Part shown: piece by piece, positions 53,296-60,379 of the stretch | How positions within the stretch are numbered: position 1 is the first letter of the stretch | How the letters are laid out: each line of letters starts with the position of its first letter | Made by a program: the position numbers and the translations under genes | The notes under the pieces: generated by a model | Database searches by the model: none | The model's input: the letters and a program-made list of their open reading frames with translations, nothing else | Told to the model about the DNA's origin: nothing | NCBI RefSeq assembly: GCF_001571265.1 | Contig: NZ_BCTL01000005.1 | Location: 1-60,379 of the forward strand | Reading direction: 5' to 3' | Length of the DNA: 60,379 nt | DNA from: Cedecea neteri NBRC 105707 = ATCC 33855 | GTDB taxonomy: Bacteria; Pseudomonadota; Gammaproteobacteria; Enterobacterales; Enterobacteriaceae

Positions 53296-55446
53296 ATGAA
53301 AAAAATTACCAGCGTCTGCCCTTACTGTGGCGCAGGCTGCAAACTGAAACTGGTCGTTGAGAACAACAAAATCATTCGTGCCGAAGCGGCCGGGGGCGTG
53401 ACTAACCAAAACGAACTCTGCCTGAAAGGCTACTACGGCTGGGATTTTCTTAACGATACCAAGCTGCTGACCCCTCGCCTGACGCAGCCGATGATCCGCT
53501 ACGAGAAGGGCGGCAAGCTGCAGCCGGTCAGCTGGGAAGAGGCGATTAGCTACACCGCTGCGCGCCTGAAGGCGATTAAAGAGCAGTTTGGCCCACGCGC
53601 CATTATGACTACCGGTTCCTCGCGCGGAACGGGGAACGAAACCAACTTCGTGATGCAGAAATTCGCCCGCGCGGTGCTGAACACCAACAACGTCGACTGC
53701 TGCGCCCGCGTGTGCCACGGCCCATCTGTTGCCGGGCTGCAGGCGACGCTGGGTAACGGGGCGATGAGCAACTCCATCGGCGATATCGAAAACTCCAAAT
53801 GCCTGCTGGTGGTGGGTTACAACTGCGCTGACTCGCATCCTATCGTGGCGCGCCGGGTGATTAAGGCCAAAAGCAACGGCGCCAAAATTATCGTTTGCGA
53901 CCCGCGCCGCATCGAAACCGCCCGCATTGCCGACCAGCATCTGCAAATCAAAAACGGCTGCAACATGGCGCTGGTGAACGCCTTTGGCTACGTGCTGCTG
54001 GAAGAGCAGCTGTACGACAAAGAGTACGTCGCCAAATATGCCGAAGGGCTGGATGCCTACCGTGAAACCGTGAAGGACTATGCGCCAGAGGACGTCGAGC
54101 ACCTGACCGGTATTCCCGCGCAGCAGGTTCGCCAGGCGATGCGCACTTTCGCTGCGGCACCTTCAGCGACCATCATGTGGGGCATGGGCGTGACCCAGTT
54201 TGGCCAGGCCGTAGACGTGGTTAAAGGGCTGTCCAGCCTGGCGCTGCTCACCGGTAACCTGGGCCGTGAAAACGTCGGCGTTGGGCCGGTGCGTGGGCAG
54301 AACAACGTGCAGGGCGCCTGTGATATGGGCGTGCTGCCTAACCAGTTCCCCGGCTACCAGGATGTGGTTGATCCCGAGGTTCGCGCGAAGTTTGCCAAAG
54401 CCTGGGGCATCGACCCTGCGGTGATGGATGACAAAGTTGGCGTGCGCATTACCGAAGTGCCGCATCTGGCGATCGAGGGCAAGGTTAAAGCCTATTACAT
54501 CATGGGCGAAGATCCGCTCCAGACCGAAGCAGACCTGGGCCTGGTGCGCAAAGGGTTTGAGGCACTCGACTTCGTCGTGGTGCAGGACATCTTCATGACC
54601 AAAACCGCCGAAGTGGCGGATGTGCTGCTGCCGGCGACCTCCTGGGGCGAGCACGGCGGCGTCTTTACCTGCGCCGATCGAGGCTTCCAGCGCTTTGAAA
54701 AAGCGATTGAGCCGAAGTACAACGTGAAGCGCGACTGGGAAATCATCAGCCTGCTTTCGACGGCGATGGGCTATCCGATGCACTACGAAAACAACCAGCA
54801 AATCTGGGATGAGCTGCGCGAACTGTGCCCGCTGTTTTACGGCGTGACCTACGAAAAAATGGGCGATATGGGGCACGTGCAGTGGCCTTGCCCGACGCTC
54901 GAGCATCCCGGCACGCCGTATCTCTACAAGGGGAGCAAATTTGACACGCCGAGCGGCAAAGGCCAGCTGTTTGCCGCCGCATGGCGCGCGCCAGCCGAAG
55001 TTCCCGACGACAGCTACCCGCTGGTGCTTTGCACCGTGCGTGAAGTCGGGCATTACTCCTGCCGCTCGATGACCGGTAACTGTGCCGCGCTGCAAACCCT
55101 CGCCGATGAACCCGGCTTTGTGCAAATCAACCCGCTGGATGCGGATGCGTTAGGTATTAAAGACCGGCAGCTGGTTTGGGTAAGTTCGCGTCGCGGCAAG
55201 GTTATCAGCCGCGCGGACGTGAGCGAGCGCATCAACAAAGGCTCCGTCTACATGACCTATCAGTGGTGGATTGGCGCCTGTAACGAGCTGACGCAGGATA
55301 ATCTCGACCCGATCTCCAAAACGCCGGAAACCAAGTATTGCGCGGTGAAGGTTAGCGCGATTGAGGATCAGGCGTGGGCGGAGAACTATGCGCAAACGAC
55401 CTACAACAGCATGAAAGCGCGGCTGCGCGAGGCGGTGGAAGCGTGA
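53296..55446 (+). CDS. fdhF: Formate dehydrogenase H, cysteine form, FdhF
   Basis: A 716-residue molybdopterin enzyme that oxidises formate to CO2 and gives electrons to HycB. The N-terminal 4Fe-4S motif is CPYCGAGC...CLKG (residues 8-45). E. coli FdhF (715) has selenocysteine at 140, coded by TGA; here codon 140 (53713-53715) is TGC in [17 protein letters not shown], so the metal ligand is cysteine. The following His141 of the active site and Arg in PVRGQNN are kept. It lies between hydN and hypF, whereas E. coli fdhF is far from the hyc genes. The downstream SECIS-like region is altered. Confidence 0.97.
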   Translation: MKKITSVCPYCGAGCKLKLVVENNKIIRAEAAGGVTNQNELCLKGYYGWDFLNDTKLLTPRLTQPMIRYEKGGKLQPVSWEEAISYTAARLKAIKEQFGPRAIMTTGSSRGTGNETNFVMQKFARAVLNTNNVDCCARVCHGPSVAGLQATLGNGAMSNSIGDIENSKCLLVVGYNCADSHPIVARRVIKAKSNGAKIIVCDPRRIETARIADQHLQIKNGCNMALVNAFGYVLLEEQLYDKEYVAKYAEGLDAYRETVKDYAPEDVEHLTGIPAQQVRQAMRTFAAAPSATIMWGMGVTQFGQAVDVVKGLSSLALLTGNLGRENVGVGPVRGQNNVQGACDMGVLPNQFPGYQDVVDPEVRAKFAKAWGIDPAVMDDKVGVRITEVPHLAIEGKVKAYYIMGEDPLQTEADLGLVRKGFEALDFVVVQDIFMTKTAEVADVLLPATSWGEHGGVFTCADRGFQRFEKAIEPKYNVKRDWEIISLLSTAMGYPMHYENNQQIWDELRELCPLFYGVTYEKMGDMGHVQWPCPTLEHPGTPYLYKGSKFDTPSGKGQLFAAAWRAPAEVPDDSYPLVLCTVREVGHYSCRSMTGNCAALQTLADEPGFVQINPLDADALGIKDRQLVWVSSRRGKVISRADVSERINKGSVYMTYQWWIGACNELTQDNLDPISKTPETKYCAVKVSAIEDQAWAENYAQTTYNSMKARLREAVEA

Positions 55447-55451
55447 TTTTT

Positions 55452-55591
55452 ACCCTCACCCCGGTCCTCTCCCTGGAAGGGAGAGGGGGAAGATCTGAGT
55501 CTGATGTCTCTCCTCGTTCAGAAGTGGGAGAAGCTGTGGTTGAACTCGATCTGTCCCCTCGCCCCTCTGGGGAGAGGGTTAGGGTGAGGGG
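55452..55591. repeat. Inverted pair of REP-like palindromes at the fdhF-hypF junction
   Basis: Copy one (55452-55488) begins CCCTCACCCCGGTCCTCTCC, six bases after the fdhF stop. Copy two (55554-55591), in the opposite sense, ends GGGTTAGGGTGAGGGGA and overlaps the likely hypF start. The 65 bp between them is not recognisable coding sequence. Confidence 0.88.
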
Positions 55592-57842
55592 AACTGAACT
55601 CCGCATTCGCGGCAAAGTGCAGGGCGTTGGCTTCCGTCCGTTTGTCTGGCAAATCGCACAGCGCTTTAAGCTGGTGGGTGACGTCTGTAACGACGGAGAA
55701 GGCGTTGTGGTTCGCCTGGCGGCCAGCCCGGAAGCGTTTCTGGGCGAGCTTTACGCACATTGCCCGCCGCTGGCTCGCATCGACAGCGTGGGGCTGCAGC
55801 CCATGACCTGGGACGTTTTGCCTGCGGACTTCAGCATTCGCCACAGCGGCAGCGGCGCGATGGACACCCAAATCGTGCCGGATGCCGCCACTTGCCCGGA
55901 ATGCCTGCGCGAGCTTAAGGACCCCGCCGACCGCAGATATCGCTATCCGTTTATCAACTGCACCCACTGTGGGCCGCGCTTCACCATCATCCGCGCGATG
56001 CCTTATGACCGCCCGTCCACGGTGATGGCGGCGTTTCCGCTTTGTAAGGTTTGCGATGAAGAATATCGCAACCCGATGGACAGGCGTTTTCACGCTCAGC
56101 CGGTAGCCTGCCCGGACTGCGGGCCGCAAATTTTCTGGCAGCAGGGAGAGCAACGGCTTGAGGGTGAGCAGGCGCTTGCGCAGGCCGTTGCCGAGCTGCA
56201 CGAGGGCAAAATCGTTGCGGTGAAAGGCCTCGGCGGTTTTCACCTTGCCGTTGATGCCCGTAACGATGCCGCCGTTGAACGCCTCCGGGCGCGTAAGCAG
56301 CGGCCAGCCAAACCGCTGGCGGTGATGATTGCCACGATCGAAGGGCTGCCCGAGGAAGCCGGGGCGCTGCTTTCAACGCCTGCAGCGCCGGTGGTGCTGG
56401 TGAGAAGTGATTGCCTGCAGGGGCTGAGCGCTGCCGTGGCGCCGGGGCGCAATGAAATCGGCGTGCTGCTGCCCGCCAATCCCCTTCAGCACCTGCTGGT
56501 GCAGGACTTCGGCGGCCCACTGGTGATGACCTCCGGGAATCTGAACGGCAGGCCTCCGGCCATCGACAACGCTCAGGCAATTCAGGATTTAGAAGGCATT
56601 GCCGACGGTTTTCTGCTGCATAACCGCGACATTCTTCAGCGCATGGACGACTCGGTTATGCGAGCCAGCGGCGAAATGCTGCGCCGTGCGCGAGGTTTTG
56701 TACCGGATGCGCTGCCTTTGCCTGCTGGCTTTAAAGGTTTGCCGCCGATTTTGGCGCTGGGGGGCGATCTCAAAAATACCTTCTGCCTGGTTCGCGATGG
56801 GCAGGCCGTGCTCAGCCAGCACTTTGGCGATTTGGCTCAGGAGGGCGTGGAGGCCCAATGGCGAAGCTCGCTGGCGCTGATGAGCAGGATCTACGGCTTT
56901 GACGCGGAACATGTCGCGCTCGATGCCCATCCTTGCTACCGCAGCGCGCAGGTGGGCCATGAAATGGCGCTTCCGGTCACCGAAGTGCTGCATCACCACG
57001 CCCACGCAGCGGCCTGCCTGGCCGAATACGGCTGGCCGCTGAATGGCGGCAACGTACTCGCTCTTGCGCTGGACGGCATTGGCTATGGCGAGGACGGCAA
57101 GCTTTGGGGCGGCGAATGCCTACTGGTGAACTATCGGCGCTGTGTTCATCTTGGCGGGCTGCCTGCCGTGGCTCTACCGGGCGGTGATTTGGCGGCCGTG
57201 CAGCCGTGGCGCAACTTGCTGGCGCAGTGCGAGGCGTTTGTGCCCGGCTGGCAGCGCTATCCCGAAACGAAGGCGATAAGGGCACAAAACTGGCAGCCGC
57301 TGGCAAAAGCCGTCGCGCGGCGGGTTAACGCTCCGTTGGCCTCCTCCTGCGGGCGACTGTTTGACGCAGTTGCCGCCGCGCTTAACTGCGCGCCCTGGCA
57401 GCAAAGCTATGAGGGTGAAGCCGCCTGCCGCCTTGAAGCCCTGGCGCTGGACGCGGGCCCCTGCTCACATCCTGTCACGCTGCCGTTGGTGAACGGTCAT
57501 CTCGACCTGGCGGCCTTCTGGCGGCAATGGTTTGGCTGGCAGAGCGAGGCCGGAGCGCGGGCCTGGGTATTCCACGATGCGCTGGCGAAAGGCCTTGCTG
57601 CGCTGGTTCGTCATCATGCGTTGCTGACCGGCGTGACCACCGTCGCCTGCTGTGGCGGCGTGCTGCACAACCGCCTGCTGCGCGAGCGCCTGGCGTTCTA
57701 TCTCTCCGATTTTAAAACTTTCTTCCCGACGCGGCTTCCGGCCGGCGATGGGGCGCTTTCCCTGGGGCAGGCAGTGGTTGCCGCTGCCCGCTATTTGAAT
57801 CACCACAAGGATAAAAAAGATGTTAATGCGTGTTCTTCGTGA
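55584..57842 (+). CDS. hypF: Carbamoyltransferase HypF
   Basis: A maturation enzyme that transfers carbamoyl from carbamoyl phosphate to the C-terminal Cys of HypE. Domains in order: acylphosphatase-like ([20 protein letters not shown] at the N-terminus), two zinc fingers (CPECLREL...[16 protein letters not shown]...CPDCGP), a YrdC-like domain ([26 protein letters not shown]) and a Kae1-like domain with [10 protein letters not shown]. The start is uncertain because a REP occupies it. GTG 55584, inside the REP, gives 752 residues (E. coli 750) and follows GGAGAGG. GTG 55536 after GGGAG would give 768. The frame stays open upstream into fdhF. Confidence 0.93.
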   Translation: MRGTELRIRGKVQGVGFRPFVWQIAQRFKLVGDVCNDGEGVVVRLAASPEAFLGELYAHCPPLARIDSVGLQPMTWDVLPADFSIRHSGSGAMDTQIVPDAATCPECLRELKDPADRRYRYPFINCTHCGPRFTIIRAMPYDRPSTVMAAFPLCKVCDEEYRNPMDRRFHAQPVACPDCGPQIFWQQGEQRLEGEQALAQAVAELHEGKIVAVKGLGGFHLAVDARNDAAVERLRARKQRPAKPLAVMIATIEGLPEEAGALLSTPAAPVVLVRSDCLQGLSAAVAPGRNEIGVLLPANPLQHLLVQDFGGPLVMTSGNLNGRPPAIDNAQAIQDLEGIADGFLLHNRDILQRMDDSVMRASGEMLRRARGFVPDALPLPAGFKGLPPILALGGDLKNTFCLVRDGQAVLSQHFGDLAQEGVEAQWRSSLALMSRIYGFDAEHVALDAHPCYRSAQVGHEMALPVTEVLHHHAHAAACLAEYGWPLNGGNVLALALDGIGYGEDGKLWGGECLLVNYRRCVHLGGLPAVALPGGDLAAVQPWRNLLAQCEAFVPGWQRYPETKAIRAQNWQPLAKAVARRVNAPLASSCGRLFDAVAAALNCAPWQQSYEGEAACRLEALALDAGPCSHPVTLPLVNGHLDLAAFWRQWFGWQSEAGARAWVFHDALAKGLAALVRHHALLTGVTTVACCGGVLHNRLLRERLAFYLSDFKTFFPTRLPAGDGALSLGQAVVAAARYLNHHKDKKDVNACSS

Positions 57843-58842
57843 CAATCCACGAGCCGGCCTGCTGCTGGCGGTTTTAGTGGCGGCTAATTTTGCCGCATGG
57901 GCCTGGGCGTTGGTGGCGTTTAACCATAGTTCGGCGCTGATGGCGGCAAGCCTGCTGGCCTGGTGTTACGGCCTGCGCCACGCGGTAGATGCCGACCATA
58001 TTGCCGCGATTGATAACGTGACCCGCAAGATGATGCAGCAGGGAAAACGCCCGTTTGGCGTGGGGGCCTGGTTCTCGCTGGGCCACTCCAGCATTGTGAT
58101 TCTGGCTTCTGTCGCTATTGCGGCCACGGCGGCGGCCTTCCAGCAAAGAATGGACTGGTTTCACGACGTTGGCGGCGTGATCGGCACCGCTGTTTCAGCC
58201 TGCTTCCTGCTGGCGATGGCGCTGGTGAACCTCGTTATTTTACGCGGCGTATGGCGCAACTTCCGCCAGCTTAAACGCGGCGAGCCGCTGGCAGCTGATG
58301 CGACGGAAATGACCGGCGGCGGCATGATGAGCTGGCTGTTTAACTCCGTTTTCCGCCTGATCGGCAAAAGCTGGCATATGTACCTGGTCGGTTTCCTGTT
58401 TGGCCTGGGCTTTGATACCGCCACCGAAATCGGCGTGCTGGGCATTTCTGCCGCCAGCGCGTCCAGCGGGATGTCTATCTGGTCGATTCTAGTGTTCCCG
58501 GCGCTGTTTGCCAGCGGCATGGCGCTGATCGATACCCTTGATAACGTGATTATGGTGGGTGCTTACGGCTGGGCCTTCAACAAGCCGCAGCGCAAGCTTT
58601 ACTACAACATGACGATTACCGGCACTTCTGTGGTGGTGGCGCTGTTTATTGGCGGCCTTGAGGCGCTGGGCCTGCTGGCGGACAAGTTCGGGCTTGAGGG
58701 CGGGATCTGGCAGTGGGTTGGGGCGCTCAACGATAATCTCGGCAACGCCGGATTTGTCGTTGTCGGGCTGTTTATCGCCTGCTGGGGGATTTCGATGGTG
58801 AACTACCGCTGGAAAGGGTACGACGCTTTAGTGGTGAGATAA
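57820..58842 (+). CDS. NiCoT-family nickel (or cobalt) transporter
   Basis: A 340-residue inner-membrane permease of the HoxN/NixA family with about eight helices. The family signature [14 protein letters not shown], including HX4DH, is at about residues 53-66, and the second motif LGHSSIV near 88. Others such as [12 protein letters not shown] also fit. It takes up nickel with high affinity. It overlaps the end of hypF by 23 bp and starts after AAGGA, so it is translated with the maturation genes; nickel for HycE is the obvious use. Choice between nickel and cobalt cannot be read from sequence. Confidence 0.93.
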   Translation: MLMRVLRDNPRAGLLLAVLVAANFAAWAWALVAFNHSSALMAASLLAWCYGLRHAVDADHIAAIDNVTRKMMQQGKRPFGVGAWFSLGHSSIVILASVAIAATAAAFQQRMDWFHDVGGVIGTAVSACFLLAMALVNLVILRGVWRNFRQLKRGEPLAADATEMTGGGMMSWLFNSVFRLIGKSWHMYLVGFLFGLGFDTATEIGVLGISAASASSGMSIWSILVFPALFASGMALIDTLDNVIMVGAYGWAFNKPQRKLYYNMTITGTSVVVALFIGGLEALGLLADKFGLEGGIWQWVGALNDNLGNAGFVVVGLFIACWGISMVNYRWKGYDALVVR

Positions 58843-58844
58843 AA

Positions 58845-58868
58845 AAACGGGGCCTTGAGCCCCGTTTT
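58845..58868. terminator. Bidirectional terminator between the nickel transporter gene and avtA
   Basis: AAACGGGGC-CTTGA-GCCCCGTTTT, with an A-run on the left and Ts on the right, so it can end transcripts from both convergent genes. Confidence 0.9.
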
Positions 58869-58881
58869 CTATTGCTACTTG

Positions 58882-60135
58882 TTACTCGGCTTCTGCCCAG
58901 GCTCGCTCAATCTCTTCGGCCAGGATTTTCACCCCTGCCTCAATCTTTTCCGGCTCCGGCACATAGTTCATGCGCATGCACTGGTGAGTGTGCGGCCACG
59001 GCTTGTCCAGCCCTGGGAAGAAGTAATCGCCCGGCACCATCAGCACGCCGCGCTTTTTCAGGCGCTGGTACAGCAGTTCGGTGGTGATCGGCAGGTCTTT
59101 AAACCACAGCCACAGAAAAATGGCGCCTTCCGGCTTGTGAATCAGGCAGCGCTCCGGCGACAGGTAGCGGCGGATCACGGCGATAGTTTCATGCACGCGC
59201 TGGTAGTAGAACGGTTTGATAACCGTCTCGGACAGGCGCAGCAGATCGTTACGCTTGATCATTTCGCAGGCCATCGCCGGGCCAATACCGCCCGGTGCCA
59301 GACTGATAATGCCGTTCATGTTGCTGATGGCGGAGATGATTTTCTCGTTAGCGATAATGACCCCACAGCGGCTGCCCGGCAGGCCGAGCTTGGACAGGCT
59401 CATGCACAGGATGATGTTCGGGTTCCACAGCGGGCGGGCTTCGCTAAAGATGATGCCGGGGAACGGCACGCCGTAGGCGTTATCAATAACCAGCGGAATG
59501 CCGTGCTGGTTGGCCAGCGCGTCCAGCTTCATTAGCTCTTCATCGGTTATCACGTTGCCGGTCGGGTTAGTCGGGCGTGATACGCAAATCATGCCGGTAT
59601 CTTCGCCGATATGCAGATGTTCGAAGTCAACGTGGTACTTAAACTGGCCTTCCGGCAGCAGTTCGATGTTCGGGCGAGTGGAGACAAACAGATCTTCTTC
59701 AAGCCCGGCATCCGCGTAGCCGATGTACTCCGGCGCCAGCGGGAAGAGCACCTTTTTGGTGCGGCCATCGGCATTACGTCCGGCGAAAAGGTTAAACAAG
59801 TAGAAAAACGCGCTCTGACTGCCGTTTGTTAGTGCAATATTCTGTGGTTCGATATCCCAACCCAGTTCATCGCGCAGCATCCCGGCAAGCAATTTTAGCA
59901 GTTCACTTTTCCCCTGCGGACCGTCGTAGTTGCATAGCGTATCGGTCAGTTTGCCGCTGGCCAGCATCTCGGAAAGCAGCTGCTGGAAGTAGTCGTTCAT
60001 CGCCGGGATTTGCGCAGGATTACCGCCGCCAAGCATGATGGCGCCGGGCGTGCGCAGGCCGTCGTTGAGATCCTCCATCAGGCGGGTAATGCCTGCATGG
60101 CGGGTAAATTTGTCGCCGAAAAGTGAAAACGTCAT
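58882..60135 (-). CDS. avtA: Valine--pyruvate aminotransferase AvtA
   Basis: A 417-residue PLP aminotransferase of the aspartate aminotransferase fold that exchanges valine (or alanine) with the corresponding keto acids. The Schiff-base lysine is Lys249 in MSLSKLGLPGSRCG; SRPTNPTGN (residues 186-194) and IDNAYG near 217-222 are the usual cofactor contacts. Length matches E. coli AvtA (417). It is convergent with the nickel transporter gene. In E. coli it lies elsewhere, so this is a second synteny break. Confidence 0.95.
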   Translation of the reverse strand: MTFSLFGDKFTRHAGITRLMEDLNDGLRTPGAIMLGGGNPAQIPAMNDYFQQLLSEMLASGKLTDTLCNYDGPQGKSELLKLLAGMLRDELGWDIEPQNIALTNGSQSAFFYLFNLFAGRNADGRTKKVLFPLAPEYIGYADAGLEEDLFVSTRPNIELLPEGQFKYHVDFEHLHIGEDTGMICVSRPTNPTGNVITDEELMKLDALANQHGIPLVIDNAYGVPFPGIIFSEARPLWNPNIILCMSLSKLGLPGSRCGVIIANEKIISAISNMNGIISLAPGGIGPAMACEMIKRNDLLRLSETVIKPFYYQRVHETIAVIRRYLSPERCLIHKPEGAIFLWLWFKDLPITTELLYQRLKKRGVLMVPGDYFFPGLDKPWPHTHQCMRMNYVPEPEKIEAGVKILAEEIERAWAEAE

Positions 60136-60379
60136 AACGTGGGTCTGCTGAATACTTTTGAAAAGAGGCTAACCATAGCGCTACAAATAACGCCGTGCAA
60201 ACCCGGTAAGGATAGCCACTATTGGCGAATGTGCTGTGGGATTTGTGCTGTGTAGCAGGATATGTTGAATGGCGGCGGCATCATTGATGCTGGCTCATAT
60301 GATATTTTCTATGGGGAAACGGATGAAGTTCCGTTCACCTATAGATCTATTTTCTCTTTACGTTCAGAGGCAGTGAACG
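60136..60379. other. Upstream region of avtA to the end of the window
   Basis: These 244 bp hold the avtA promoter on the minus strand. I see no gene, terminator or repeat that I can support. The window ends here. Confidence 0.4.

Noticed and set aside
53713-53715. A possible base error hiding a TGA selenocysteine codon
   Set aside because: TGC differs from TGA by one base, so an error cannot be ruled out. However, the loop after it has also lost the SECIS form, which fits a real cysteine gene.
55374-55583. N-terminal extension of HypF by up to 70 residues into fdhF and the REP pair
   Set aside because: The extra residues translate the end of fdhF in another frame and then the repeat; they match nothing in HypF. 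I kept the start at 55584 and noted 55536 as the alternative.

Overview
The window is chromosomal DNA of an enterobacterium (order Enterobacterales, most likely family Enterobacteriaceae) that is neither Escherichia coli nor a close copy of it. Almost every protein can be matched from memory to an E. coli or Salmonella counterpart of nearly the same length. Gene order around the replication origin is the classical one, and the intergenic regions carry enterobacterial ERIC elements and short REP-like palindromes. I cannot name the genus from sequence alone. I see no phage, plasmid, insertion sequence, CRISPR array, rRNA or tRNA gene.

Layout. (1) 140-8075: a GntR regulator (yieP), the exporter gene hsrA, and the ribose operon rbsDACBKR on the minus strand behind two RbsR-type operators. 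(2) 8277-14921: potassium uptake gene kup (minus), ravA-viaA (plus), asnA (minus) and its regulator asnC (plus). (3) 15011-18403: mioC, the chromosomal origin oriC (about 15466-15745), mnmG and rsmG. (4) 19023-26045: the complete F1Fo ATP synthase operon atpIBEFHAGDC, with an ERIC element between atpG and atpD. (5) 26342-34665: glmU, glmS (preceded by a REP pair and an ERIC) and the phosphate operon pstSCAB-phoU behind two Pho boxes. (6) 34764-38480: gene order departs from E. coli after phoU: yiiM, sodA, a 3' remnant of a rhamnose-operon lactaldehyde reductase gene followed by an intact rhaM, then cheV and yajD. (7) 38527-58842: a compact formate hydrogenlyase (FHL) region of about 20 kb. (8) 58882-60135: avtA, after which the window ends.

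The FHL region is the most interesting part. fhlA and hypEDCBA read leftwards, and hycABCDEFGHI, hydN, fdhF, hypF and a nickel transporter read rightwards. It therefore holds the regulator, all six Hyp maturation proteins, the complete hydrogenase-3 membrane complex with its own protease (HycI), the formate dehydrogenase H, an accessory iron-sulfur protein and a nickel importer. In E. coli fdhF is far away, the asc genes separate hycI from hydN, and FdhF has selenocysteine at position 140. Here codon 140 is TGC (cysteine), so the whole pathway can be made without selenium. Divergent -24/-12 (sigma-54) promoters precede hypA and hycA, a weaker one precedes hydN, and a shared GTCA-N4-TGAC motif occurs at three places where FhlA would be expected to act.

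A second theme is small repeats in places where they can matter. REP-like palindromes occur at seven sites, one of which apparently supplies the start codon of hypF. ERIC elements lie inside the atp operon and in the glmS leader. Start codons were set by homologue length and N-terminus and by visible ribosome binding sites; all comparisons with E. coli and Salmonella are from memory, not from alignments.
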